Assembly: GCF_011174675.1 (NCBI RefSeq) | Contig: NZ_JAANIG010000002.1 | Span: forward strand, 1-64,000 | DNA from: Perlabentimonas gracilis | GTDB taxonomy: Bacteria; Bacteroidota; Bacteroidia; Bacteroidales; Tenuifilaceae | Reading direction: 5' to 3' | Length of the DNA: 64,000 nt | Shown: in pieces, positions 1 through 7,950 of the stretch | How the letters are laid out: every line of letters starts with the position of its first letter | Numbering within the stretch: the stretch's first letter is position 1 | Program-made: the position numbers and the translations under genes | The notes under the pieces: generated by a model | What the model saw: only the letters and a program-made list of their open reading frames with translations | Database searches by the model: none | Told to the model about the DNA's origin: nothing

Positions 1-40
1 TCTCATCAGGATGCTGCTTTACAAAATCTATAAAATTCAT
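1..40 (-). mobile_element. N-terminus of an IS1595-family-like transposase (partial, runs off left edge)
   Basis: Reading the minus strand from an ATG at 40 gives MNFIDFVKQHPDE before the window ends. This resembles the usual opening of IS1595/ISXO2-type transposases (M-N-hydrophobic-x-x-F-x-x-x-x-P-D-E-A). Only 13 residues are visible, so the assignment is tentative. A minus-strand TATATTTG at 58-65 fits a -7 box for this gene. The right end of the element would then lie between about 66 and 105, just before the nuclease gene, but I cannot identify the terminal repeat without the other end. Confidence 0.4.
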
Positions 41-113
41 TTTCAATATATTTTGTACAAATATAATAATTTAGGCACATTAGCGGATAATCATATAAAT
101 TAAATTGAGGAAA

Positions 114-932
114 ATGGTTGAAGACAATTTTGATATCACCTTTTTAAATAGTTATCAAGAAATTAATGAAGAATTGCCTCAAATTGAGATTGACAACTTA
201 AGGTATTATTTCAATAATCTTGTAAGTGGAGTAAAGCAAATCAAATCGCAGTATGAAGAACTAAGGCTTGGTGTTGATAAGGAAAACTACGGACATTTGT
301 TAAAGAATTTTCGAATTGTTGAAAAAAATGCGTTAGTTTATTTGGAGAATGAAGCCCCTTACTTCAATATATTTTCAACTTTAAATATTGCTCATTATGA
401 AACAAAAGTTCATACTCCATTTTTATCTAACTTGCTAGATACAAATGGCTCCCATGGTCAAGGACGATTGTTTTTCAACACTTTTATTTCTCATCTATTT
501 AAAGGAAGGATTGACACTGAGTTTATTAATGACATTTATTTGAAGCAAGAAGAAAGAAGCGATTTTGGTCAAGTTGATATTATTATTCGATATAGGTACA
601 AGGGTGTTGGTCGAGTAATAATAATTGAAAATAAAATTTATCACCACGATGAATTTCAACAACTTGAAAGGTATTACAAAAGAATAAAAGACGAGTTATT
701 CATCTCCAATGGTAATTTCCACTTAATATACCTTACTGTTAATGGTCGACAACCTTCCGAAAGATCAATCTCTAACAAACTATTCCAGCAACTTCGTTTA
801 GAAAATGCAATAAGTTGCTGGAGTTATTATGAAGATATTGTTTCAATACTAAACGAGTCACTTAAAAAGAATAAAGCAGCAGTTGTAAGTGAAACTATTA
901 ATCAATATATTAAAACAATTTTATCTTTATGA
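114..932 (+). CDS. PD-(D/E)XK nuclease superfamily protein (PDDEXK_4 type)
   Basis: This is probably a DNA nuclease of the restriction-endonuclease fold, of the kind found alone or in defence loci. Counting from the ATG at 114, the core is a conserved FLSNLLDTNGSHG segment near residues 103-115, then QVDII with Asp about 155, then IENK with Glu 172 and Lys 174, and a QLERYY helix. These match the D...ExK active site. A TTG start at 105 is possible; I prefer ATG 114. The stop overlaps the next gene's start by ATGA, so the two are translationally coupled. Family members often carry a longer C-terminal region, which may be what the next gene encodes. Base composition is clearly more AT-rich than in hsdR downstream, suggesting acquisition. 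Confidence 0.75.
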   Translation: MVEDNFDITFLNSYQEINEELPQIEIDNLRYYFNNLVSGVKQIKSQYEELRLGVDKENYGHLLKNFRIVEKNALVYLENEAPYFNIFSTLNIAHYETKVHTPFLSNLLDTNGSHGQGRLFFNTFISHLFKGRIDTEFINDIYLKQEERSDFGQVDIIIRYRYKGVGRVIIIENKIYHHDEFQQLERYYKRIKDELFISNGNFHLIYLTVNGRQPSERSISNKLFQQLRLENAISCWSYYEDIVSILNESLKKNKAAVVSETINQYIKTILSL

Positions 933-1519
933 GTACAAACAATTATGAAGAAGAAATCTATAAATTTCTAACTCAACCTGACAACTATGAAAACCTATTA
1001 TCGCTTGTTTCTAATTTTGAAATGATTAAAGCTAAATTAATAAAGAGTTTTAGGCTTGAGGTTTCCCTCAAAGTAGAAGAAAGGCTAAAATCTGAAAGTA
1101 AAGATAACTTTGTGGTTAAGTATAACAACAACAAAAACATAATAGAAGTTTATAAACAGGAATGGTTTAAGGGAGAGCATTTGCCAATAATTAAGTTCGT
1201 ATATGCATTTACAAATAATCCATATACTGGTATAAAACATAATAATGAATCAAAGAAACTATCCTTTCAGAAAGCTATTGAGATTAGAGAAGAAGTGCTC
1301 GATAATCTTTATGGTTATGAGATAAGAAGTGACGAGGGAAGATTTATTGTTTGGAAAAGAAACTCAGCAGGTTTTGATATTAGCAATGATATAAATAGAG
1401 AATTGAAAAAAATACTTCCTGAATGTCGTGAGGAGATTGTTCAGCAATTTACAGAAGATTTAGTAGCCTTGGTTATTAAATCAACTTCTATAATTGATGA
1501 ATTAATAGAAAAAATCTGA
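929..1519 (+). CDS. Hypothetical protein coupled to the PD-(D/E)XK nuclease
   Basis: I do not recognise a named domain. The 196-residue protein is charged, mostly helical in the first 60 residues, with an aromatic stretch around YKQEWFKGEHLPIIKF (near 75-90) and no signal peptide or membrane segment. It starts inside the stop codon of the nuclease gene (ATGA, -1 frame), so it is probably made in fixed ratio with it. My inference is that it is a separate subunit corresponding to the C-terminal half of longer PDDEXK_4 proteins, or a specificity/immunity partner. It shares the AT-rich composition of its neighbour. It ends 32 bp before hsdR. Confidence 0.6.
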   Translation: MSTNNYEEEIYKFLTQPDNYENLLSLVSNFEMIKAKLIKSFRLEVSLKVEERLKSESKDNFVVKYNNNKNIIEVYKQEWFKGEHLPIIKFVYAFTNNPYTGIKHNNESKKLSFQKAIEIREEVLDNLYGYEIRSDEGRFIVWKRNSAGFDISNDINRELKKILPECREEIVQQFTEDLVALVIKSTSIIDELIEKI

Positions 1520-1551
1520 TTTCATAATAGTTGATTTAATAGATTAATCTA

Positions 1552-4500
1552 ATGCCCTACGAATACTCCGAAGACCACCTAATAGAGCAAACCGCAATGG
1601 ATCTGTTTCTCAATCAGCTGGGTTGGGATACTATGATTACTTACAACAAGGAGACCTACGGAGAGGGCAGTACGTTGGGCCGCTTAAGCAGGAAAGAGGT
1701 TGTAATTAAAAGGCTTTTTTTGGAGAAGCTACAGGAGTTTAACCCAAACCTTCCGCCGCAGGCCTACCTGCAAGCTTACGATAAGCTGCTGGAGGAGAGT
1801 GTTACCAAATCGCTGGCAGAGATTAACTTTGAGAAATATCAGTTCTTACGCAATGGCATTCCCGTTGATTTTGTGAACGAAAAGGGCGAGCAGGTAAAAA
1901 GCAAAACGCTAAAGGTTTTCGATTTTAGCAATGCCGAAAACAACAACTTTCTGGCGGTTCGCCAGCTATGGATACAGGGTAAAAGCAACCGCGAGCGCCG
2001 TCCCGATATTATTGGCTTTGTTAATGGCATTCCGCTACTCTTTATTGAGTTGAAGGCAGCCCACCGCAAGCTCGAGTATGCCTACAACGAGAATTTTACC
2101 GATTACAAGGATGTTATCCCCAAGCTATTCTACTACAATGCATTTGTTGTGCTAAGCAACGGCTTGGAGAGCCGTATTGGTAGCGTTACGGGCAAGTACC
2201 AGCACTTCCACGAGTGGAAACGTATTACCGAGGACGATGAGGGCATTGTTGCATTGGATAGAATTATTGTGGGTGTGTGCGAAAAGAGTAGGTTTATGGA
2301 TATGTTCGAGAACTTTATCCTTTTCGATACTTCGCTCGGTTCGCCAGTTAAGCTTATTGCTCGCAACCACCAGTTTATTGGGGTAAACAAAGCCATTGAG
2401 AATTTTAAGCTTAAGGAACAGCTGCACCAAATGAGTAAAATTACCCTTGAGGAGAAGCAGAAACTGGGCGTATTCTGGCATACGCAGGGAAGCGGTAAAT
2501 CCTACTCAATGGTTTTCTTCTGCCAAAAAATCCACCGAAAGTTTACTGGTAGCTACACATTTCTTGTGGTTACCGATAGGAACGAGCTCGATACGCAGAT
2601 CTACGGAACCTTTAGCGGGGTTGGTGCTGTGCCTCAGATTAAATCGGGTTCAAAGACCTCGCTAAAAGCCAGTAGCGGAAACCATTTACAGGAGTTGCTA
2701 GGCTCGGAGCATCGCTACCTGTTTACACTTATCCACAAGTTCAACTTCGACCATGAAATTACCCAGCGTGATAATATCATAGTAATATCCGATGAGGCGC
2801 ACCGTACCCAAGGCGGACAGCTAGCAATGAATCTGCGTAATGCGTTGCCCAATGCTTCGTTTATTGGTTTCACCGGCACTCCCTTATTCAAAGGCGATGA
2901 GCTTACAAAACGCATTTTTGGCGATTATGTGTCGCGATACGACTTTAAGCGTAGCGTTGACGATGGCGCAACCGTTCCGCTTTACTACGAGAATCGTGGC
3001 GAGTACCTTGGACTGAAAAACCCTGAAATAAATGAGCAGATAAGGGGCGTGCTCGATGCAGAGAGCGAGGATTTGGATAGCGATCAGAGGAGCAGGCTTG
3101 AACAACTATTTTACAGAGAATACCCAATACTTACTGCACACAAAAGGCTTAATTCCATTGCCAAGGATGTGGTTTGGCATTTCTGCAACAGGGGGTACAA
3201 GGGCAAGGGGATGTTTATTGCCATCGATAAGATTACAGCAGTTAAGATGTACGACCTTATACAGAAGCATTGGATCGATTACATTGAGCAAGTGGAGAAG
3301 GAAATTGCTAAAGGGAAGTATGGCGATCAGGAGATGCTGGAAAAGGGGCGTGAGCTGCAATGGATAAAGGAAACGGAAATATGCGTAGTGGTCAGCTCCG
3401 AGCAGAACGAGATACAGAAATTCCAAAAATGGGATTTGGATATTGAGCCACATCGCGAAAAGATGAACTCGCAGGATCTTGAAAAGCGGTTTAAGGACGA
3501 CAACGATCCCTTCCGCTTTGTGATAGTTTGCGCCATGTGGATTACAGGTTTCGATGTGCCCACCCTTTCAACCATGTACATCGATAAACCACTAAAATCG
3601 CATACCCTTATGCAGGCCATTGCCAGAGCAAATCGTATTAGCGAGGGTAAGAATAACGGTTTAATTGTGGATTACATCGAAACCTATTCGGCACTTCTCG
3701 ATGCGCTGGCAATTTACGGAACTGGCGGATCATCGGATGGCAAGCCCATTGACGAGCCACCTGTAATGCCCAAGGAAGAGCTGGTAAAACTGCTCGATGA
3801 GGCAATGGCTGCAATAGAGTCGTTCCTTCTCGACGAGGTGGAGTTTAACCTAACTGAACTGGTAAGCACCGATGGTTTGCAGAAGTTAGCAGCAATAGAG
3901 AAAGGACTTAATGCCATTTACACAAATGATGAAACTAAGAACAAATTTCAGATTCTAGCACGCGAAGTTTTCAAGAAGTACAAGGCCTTACAGCCTGATA
4001 AAGTTTTAAACGAATACACACCAAAGCGCAACGCAATCAACGCATTGTACTCTGCAATAGAGGATAACGTTCAAAGTTCCGATGTAACCGATATAATGAG
4101 AAAGATTCAGAATGTGGTTGACCAGTCAATTGAGAATATGGTTGCAGAGCCTAGCAAGGAGATTGGAAGCGTTATCGATCTTAGTAATCTAAACTTCGAG
4201 TTACTTGAGCAGTATTTTCTAAACACCAAGAATAAGAATGCTGCCGTTAAATCGTTAAAGGACAAAGTTGAGCAAGAGCTAAAACGAATGGTCGAGCGCA
4301 ATCCTATGCTTGTTAACTACTACAAGCGTTATCAGGAGATAATTGAAGAGTACAATAAGGGCAAGGATGAAGCGGCAGTAAAAGAGGTTTTTCGGAATTT
4401 AATAGAGCTAGTTAATTCATACACAAAGGAGGAAGTTGAGACAAAGAGAGAGAATCTTACCGATGAACAGAAGGCCATTTTCGATTTGCTCCGCAAGCCA

Positions 4501-4770
4501 AATCTCACTCCACAGGAAAAGAAGCGAGTAAAGAAAATTGCCATTGAACTCCTCGAAGAGCTGAAAAAAGATAAGCTACGAATTGTGCAATGGTCCGAAA
4601 AAAGCGTAACCGCAGCAGCAGTTTTCAATGCCGTGAACAAAACGCTTTTCGAAAGTTTACCATACCCAACCTATGAATCAGATGAAGTTGATTTGATTAC
4701 TAATATGATATACGAACATCTCAAACAGCAATATTATGGTGGGGGCGTTAGTATTTATGGGACTTACTGA
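1552..4770 (+). CDS. hsdR: Type I restriction enzyme subunit R (HsdR)
   Basis: This is the motor and nuclease subunit of a type I restriction-modification complex, which translocates DNA with ATP and cuts away from the recognition site. The N-terminal PD-(D/E)XK nuclease shows RPD with Asp 152 and IELK with Glu 166 and Lys 168. The SF2 helicase follows: Walker A TQGSGKS at 311-317, TDRNELD near 341, DEAH at 414-417, TGTP at 441, TGFDVPTLS and QAIARANR in the second RecA domain. A charged helical C-terminus follows. At 1072 residues it is full length. No hsdM or hsdS lies between here and the chromosomal genes to the right; if they exist nearby they are left of the window. HsdR alone cannot restrict. 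Confidence 0.93.
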   Translation: MPYEYSEDHLIEQTAMDLFLNQLGWDTMITYNKETYGEGSTLGRLSRKEVVIKRLFLEKLQEFNPNLPPQAYLQAYDKLLEESVTKSLAEINFEKYQFLRNGIPVDFVNEKGEQVKSKTLKVFDFSNAENNNFLAVRQLWIQGKSNRERRPDIIGFVNGIPLLFIELKAAHRKLEYAYNENFTDYKDVIPKLFYYNAFVVLSNGLESRIGSVTGKYQHFHEWKRITEDDEGIVALDRIIVGVCEKSRFMDMFENFILFDTSLGSPVKLIARNHQFIGVNKAIENFKLKEQLHQMSKITLEEKQKLGVFWHTQGSGKSYSMVFFCQKIHRKFTGSYTFLVVTDRNELDTQIYGTFSGVGAVPQIKSGSKTSLKASSGNHLQELLGSEHRYLFTLIHKFNFDHEITQRDNIIVISDEAHRTQGGQLAMNLRNALPNASFIGFTGTPLFKGDELTKRIFGDYVSRYDFKRSVDDGATVPLYYENRGEYLGLKNPEINEQIRGVLDAESEDLDSDQRSRLEQLFYREYPILTAHKRLNSIAKDVVWHFCNRGYKGKGMFIAIDKITAVKMYDLIQKHWIDYIEQVEKEIAKGKYGDQEMLEKGRELQWIKETEICVVVSSEQNEIQKFQKWDLDIEPHREKMNSQDLEKRFKDDNDPFRFVIVCAMWITGFDVPTLSTMYIDKPLKSHTLMQAIARANRISEGKNNGLIVDYIETYSALLDALAIYGTGGSSDGKPIDEPPVMPKEELVKLLDEAMAAIESFLLDEVEFNLTELVSTDGLQKLAAIEKGLNAIYTNDETKNKFQILAREVFKKYKALQPDKVLNEYTPKRNAINALYSAIEDNVQSSDVTDIMRKIQNVVDQSIENMVAEPSKEIGSVIDLSNLNFELLEQYFLNTKNKNAAVKSLKDKVEQELKRMVERNPMLVNYYKRYQEIIEEYNKGKDEAAVKEVFRNLIELVNSYTKEEVETKRENLTDEQKAIFDLLRKPNLTPQEKKRVKKIAIELLEELKKDKLRIVQWSEKSVTAAAVFNAVNKTLFESLPYPTYESDEVDLITNMIYEHLKQQYYGGGVSIYGTY

Positions 4771-4821
4771 TAATGAGAGCCATATTTAACATGATAATCT
4801 AGTCTAACCTATAAATATTCA

Positions 4822-5266
4822 ATGAAGAAAACCACCCCAAACCCAACCCAAGGCTTCAACCAAATACTTCACTATACCACTCCAAACGGCGAAGTGAAGG
4901 TGGAGATATACCTGCAGAACGAGACCATTTGGCTTACCCAGCAGAAAATTGCGGATCTGTTTGGGGTTGAAAGAACGGTTGTTACAAAGCATATTGGCAA
5001 TATTTTTAAATCGGGCGAATTAGATGAATAGGTGGTATGTGCAAATTTTGCACATACCACTCAACATGGCGCAATTAAAGGGTAAACACAGGAGAAGAAA
5101 GGTTAAATTCTATAATCTTGATGCAATAATATCAGGGGGCTACAGAGTAAATAGCCAAGGGGCAACCGCATTAAGTATTTGGGCCACCGAATCCCAATAC
5201 AGAAATAAATTTGCTGCCAAGAATCGCAATGGTTTTGATATTTCGAGAGATGGTCTAAGTATTTGA
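4822..5266 (+). pseudogene. Degraded RhuM-family gene fragment
   Basis: The first 69 codons encode a RhuM-like N-terminus (ETIWLTQQKIADLFGVERTV, then HIGNIFKSGELDE). The family then normally continues with an alanine-rich VVCAxFAHTT-type segment and KFYNLDxIIS. Here the frame is closed by TAG at 5029-5031 and again by TAA at 5083-5085. The KFYNLDAIISGGYRVNS segment reappears in a shifted frame from about 5102, after which similarity fades and a stop comes at 5266. Intact relatives are roughly 300 residues or more, so the gene has two in-frame stops, a frameshift and a lost C-terminus. RhuM genes often sit inside type I R-M loci, which fits the adjacent hsdR. Confidence 0.8.
5033..5059. repeat. 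Perfect 13-bp inverted repeat with one-base centre
   Basis: TGGTATGTGCAAA at 5033-5045 is the exact reverse complement of 5047-5059. It starts right behind the premature stop of the rhuM remnant and lies in the stretch that once coded the VVCAxFAHTT motif, so it may be a coding coincidence. There is no T-tract after it, so it is not a standard terminator. Confidence 0.7.
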
Positions 5267-5412
5267 TAAATAATTTAATAAATAAAAAAAATCTATCCTA
5301 ACTTTACCTCTCTTTAACAGTAAAATGTCCATTCGTTAAGTCTGGTTTTTGTAATTTCGTTATCACAAGATTAAACGTATTTAAATGTTTAACAATTAAT
5401 CAAAAAGCGAAT

Positions 5413-6075
5413 ATGGAAAAGAGCAAAAAAGTGTCGTTGTATAAATCCATTGCTAAGCGGAGCTTCGAAACCAGGCTAAACCTGTATGTTTTCGAAATGG
5501 CTTTAGAATCTGCGGGTGATCAAGCCGATTTGGATGCTGAGCGTTTCAATAAATTTTCAATAACCCCTGAGCTAGTTGAAAAATACACCGCAGAGTACTG
5601 GCAAACCGAACGGACAAAAAATATTGGTAACAAAACGGTTGATGAGATATACAAATGGATGAATAGCTATAAGGAAAAGAATAAGAGTGCTATTGAGTTG
5701 ATTCAGGCTGGTTACATCCAGAACTTCAACCAGGTTTTTCCTGAACAAGATTTCGAGCAGCTGCTCGAACAGAAAAGTTGTTTCTACTGCGGCTTAACCA
5801 TCAACGATGTGGAGTCGCTTGCAACTAAGCGGAAATTATTTAAGAAGAATGAGCGGGGTTGGTCGCTGGAGATTGATAGGAAAAACTCCAACCTAGAGTA
5901 TTCCAAAGAGAATAGCGTTATGTCATGCTACTGGTGCAATAATGCCAAAACCGATGAGTTTACAGCCGAGGAATTTGCAGTTATTGGCAAAGCCATTGCT
6001 ATGGTTTGGCACGACCGGCTTAGGGAAAGCAATATAATTGGCAACTTGACCGACTTAATATTTACAAAGAAATGA
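5413..6075 (+). CDS. HNH-type endonuclease with zinc-ribbon cysteines
   Basis: The C-terminal half shows CFYCG (Cys 123 and 126), then LEIDRKN near 152-158, then CYWCNNAK (Cys 172 and 175) and an Asn/Lys-rich helix. This is the HNH layout with structural zinc cysteines, in the variant class where the first catalytic position reads E-I-D-R rather than D-H. The N-terminal 110 residues are helical and unrecognised, possibly for target or partner binding. The product is likely cytoplasmic and cuts DNA. Its stop overlaps the start of the deiminase gene (6072-6075), so the two are translationally coupled. The 146 bp upstream hold only a weak promoter match (TAATTTCG at 5352-5359). Confidence 0.75.
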   Translation: MEKSKKVSLYKSIAKRSFETRLNLYVFEMALESAGDQADLDAERFNKFSITPELVEKYTAEYWQTERTKNIGNKTVDEIYKWMNSYKEKNKSAIELIQAGYIQNFNQVFPEQDFEQLLEQKSCFYCGLTINDVESLATKRKLFKKNERGWSLEIDRKNSNLEYSKENSVMSCYWCNNAKTDEFTAEEFAVIGKAIAMVWHDRLRESNIIGNLTDLIFTKK

Positions 6076-6911
6076 TCATCGATAGCCAAACCAACTTCGT
6101 GTACTTCTCGGGATTGCTTAGATCAACCTTTCCAGAGGAGTACGCTAGAATTTCATCTATCCTTAATGAGCATAAAGTAAACCATGGACTTTTAAAAAGC
6201 ACCAAAGGCTATTGGTGTCGCGATTATATGCCCATACAGATAGGTGAGGGGGAGTTTGTTGGTTTTCGATACGAGCCTTCGTACCACAAAGAGCCCGAGG
6301 ATATTGCTGCCCAGTCGGACCCCAAATTGGTTTGCCAAAGCAATGGCATTCCAGCTAAGTTCAGCAACATCAACCTCGATGGGGGCAATGTTGTTCGTTG
6401 GCACAACAGGGTAATGATATCCGATAGGATTTTTGATGAGAATGAGGAAATACCTCAGGTAAAGCTAATTGATCAACTCGAAAAGTTTTTTAAAGCTGAA
6501 GTAATTGTCATACCTCAAGTTAAATGCGATATGACTGGCCATGCAGATGGTATGGTTAGGTTCGTTGGTCGGGATACAATCCTGATAAATGAGCTCGAGA
6601 ATGAATATAAATATTGGCAAAAGGGAATTAAAAGGGTCATAATAGAACATAACCTAAATTACATTGAGGTACCTTGGTCTGAGCCAAAATCAAATAAGAC
6701 AATCTCGGCTTTAGGATGCTACATCAATTACCTTCATGTTGGTGATTTAATCATACTGCCAAAGTTTAATGATGATAATCTTGATGCAAAAGCGTATAAT
6801 CTAATTCAATCGGTTTTTAAAACTAGCACTGTCAAAACGGTCGAAATAAATAGAATTGCTGAGGAAGGTGGCGTGTTGAATTGTATATCATGGGGAATCT
6901 TATCTCAATAA
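6072..6911 (+). CDS. Agmatine/peptidylarginine deiminase-like (guanidine-modifying) enzyme
   Basis: This belongs to the agmatine deiminase and Porphyromonas-type peptidylarginine deiminase superfamily, which hydrolyses a guanidino group to a ureido group. Visible motifs are WCRDYMP at 48-54, LDGGN at 102-106, TGHADG at 155-160 (His 157 and Asp 159) and EEGGVLNC at 264-271 with Cys 271 as expected nucleophile. All catalytic positions appear kept. At 279 residues it is shorter than classical agmatine deiminases (about 340-370). No signal peptide is present, so it should act in the cytoplasm. Its gene is fused by ATGA overlap to an HNH nuclease gene rather than to polyamine genes. The substrate is unknown. 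Confidence 0.8.
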   Translation: MIIDSQTNFVYFSGLLRSTFPEEYARISSILNEHKVNHGLLKSTKGYWCRDYMPIQIGEGEFVGFRYEPSYHKEPEDIAAQSDPKLVCQSNGIPAKFSNINLDGGNVVRWHNRVMISDRIFDENEEIPQVKLIDQLEKFFKAEVIVIPQVKCDMTGHADGMVRFVGRDTILINELENEYKYWQKGIKRVIIEHNLNYIEVPWSEPKSNKTISALGCYINYLHVGDLIILPKFNDDNLDAKAYNLIQSVFKTSTVKTVEINRIAEEGGVLNCISWGILSQ

Positions 6912-6913
6912 AA

Positions 6914-6931
6914 TATACCCGAACGGGTATA
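6914..6931. promoter_or_regulatory. Palindromic operator 1 for the HipB-like regulator
   Basis: TATACCCGAACGGGTATA is a perfect palindrome with 8-bp arms. It shares the pattern TATACC-N6-GGTATA with a second site 41 bp downstream. The family knowledge is that HipB-type proteins bind short inverted repeats in front of their own gene. The site starts three bases after the deiminase stop codon. Confidence 0.65.
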
Positions 6932-6954
6932 AAACATATACAAAACATCGTTTT

Positions 6955-6972
6955 TATACCCGAAAAGGTATA
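6955..6972. promoter_or_regulatory. Palindromic operator 2 for the HipB-like regulator
   Basis: TATACCCGAAAAGGTATA repeats the TATACC-N6-GGTATA pattern three bases before the regulator's ATG. The 41-bp spacing to the first site is close to four helical turns, placing both on one DNA face, which favours cooperative binding and autorepression. Confidence 0.65.
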
Positions 6973-6975
6973 GTT

Positions 6976-7197
6976 ATGCTACTAGGCGAATTTTTAAAGC
7001 AAAGGCGAGCTGCCACAGGGCTTACCCAGCAGGCTCTGGCCGAAAAGGCCGGAGTGGGTTTGCGTTTTGTCCGTGAAATGGAGCAGGGCAAGGAGACCTT
7101 ACGGCTCGATAAGGTGAATCAGGTGCTCCGGTTGTTTGGACATTGGGTGGGAGCAGTTCCCATTCCACGTAAAACTCTACTTGATGAGGTTGAATAG
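6976..7197 (+). CDS. HipB-like helix-turn-helix regulator (orphan antitoxin type)
   Basis: The 73-residue protein is almost entirely a Cro/C1-type HTH (LKQRRAATGLTQQALAEKAG then VREMEQGKETLRLDKVNQVL), followed by a short tail, as in HipB/Y4mF-type antitoxins. These usually precede hipA kinase-toxin genes. No hipA follows: the next gene, four bases on, runs in the opposite direction. The promoter region carries two matching operators. It could be an antitoxin whose toxin was lost, or a free-standing repressor for this locus. Confidence 0.8.
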   Translation: MLLGEFLKQRRAATGLTQQALAEKAGVGLRFVREMEQGKETLRLDKVNQVLRLFGHWVGAVPIPRKTLLDEVE

Positions 7198-7200
7198 AGA

Positions 7201-7731
7201 TTAGGTTGTGGGTAGTTGGCTTGAACTGTCACCCATTTTCTTTCCCGTACATTCTGCCACTCTTTTAGCTATATCCAATAAGAAAGTTTCGCACTCACTC
7301 CCATTGGAATAAACGGTAAACCTTACATTTCTATTCTTTGTATCCACATCAACATGGTAAAGGGCGTATTCGTTTTGCTGTGTGAAGGAGAGGCCAAAGC
7401 CCTCGTTCTCAATTTGGGAGAGTAGCTCACGCTCCTTATTCCTATGTGATGACGCCCCTTCGAAGTCCTGATTTTTGACGCACTGTAGTTTAAGGCTTCT
7501 CGCATCAAGGCACTTATTCAACAATTTTTTCAGCTTGGCGTATCTCTTTGTCGAGAATTTGTTATGGCAAAGGAAATCGACATCAAGGGTTGCTCCCTTT
7601 CGTATCATCTCTTCAGTAAACCCATCAATAAACTCATTGTAATCAAAGCCCCGGAGTAAATTGGTTGGAATTTCTTTGGCGTCAAAGCTCCAGAGCAAAT
7701 CGGCAAGAATAAAGTTGTATTTCGCTTCCAT
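7201..7731 (-). CDS. UVR-motif-containing protein of unknown function
   Basis: Residues about 82-112 (QCVKNQDFEGASSHRNKERELLSQIE) match the UvrB/UvrC interaction motif, a helical hairpin also found in clamp-adaptor proteins such as McsA. No helicase, nuclease or zinc-finger domain is present, so it is neither UvrB nor UvrC. The N-terminus is hydrophobic-aromatic but has no clear signal peptide. The C-terminus is polar and ends in a Ser/Thr-rich tail. It converges with the HipB-like gene, four bases apart. It may use the UVR hairpin to bind a partner; its function is not known. Confidence 0.65.
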   Translation of the reverse strand: MEAKYNFILADLLWSFDAKEIPTNLLRGFDYNEFIDGFTEEMIRKGATLDVDFLCHNKFSTKRYAKLKKLLNKCLDARSLKLQCVKNQDFEGASSHRNKERELLSQIENEGFGLSFTQQNEYALYHVDVDTKNRNVRFTVYSNGSECETFLLDIAKRVAECTGKKMGDSSSQLPTT

Positions 7732-7902
7732 TTTTTGCTTTAAAGGTACAGTATGATTACGTCAAACTATGACGCTTCGATGGATATAGTTTTTAAGTAT
7801 GTGGAATTTGCTCTTGGTAGATCTTAGGTAATGAGAAAATGGGGTATAAGTATGAAAAAGAATATCTTGGCCTTCGAAGAAGTAAATCGTTTTGTGTGCA
7901 CA

Positions 7903-7940
7903 ACAAAAAACCACTTACAAATATTACTCTGTAAGTGGTT
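7903..7940 (-). terminator. Terminator downstream of tRNA-Arg
   Basis: Inverted repeat AACCACTTACA (7909-7919) and its complement at 7930-7940 with a 10-base loop. On the minus strand it is followed by a T-rich run, 11 bases past the tRNA 3' end. Confidence 0.75.
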
Positions 7941-7950
7941 CGTTTTTAAG

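Noticed and set aside
7201-7731. uvrB or uvrC gene
   Set aside because: Only the UVR hairpin is present; helicase and nuclease domains are absent.
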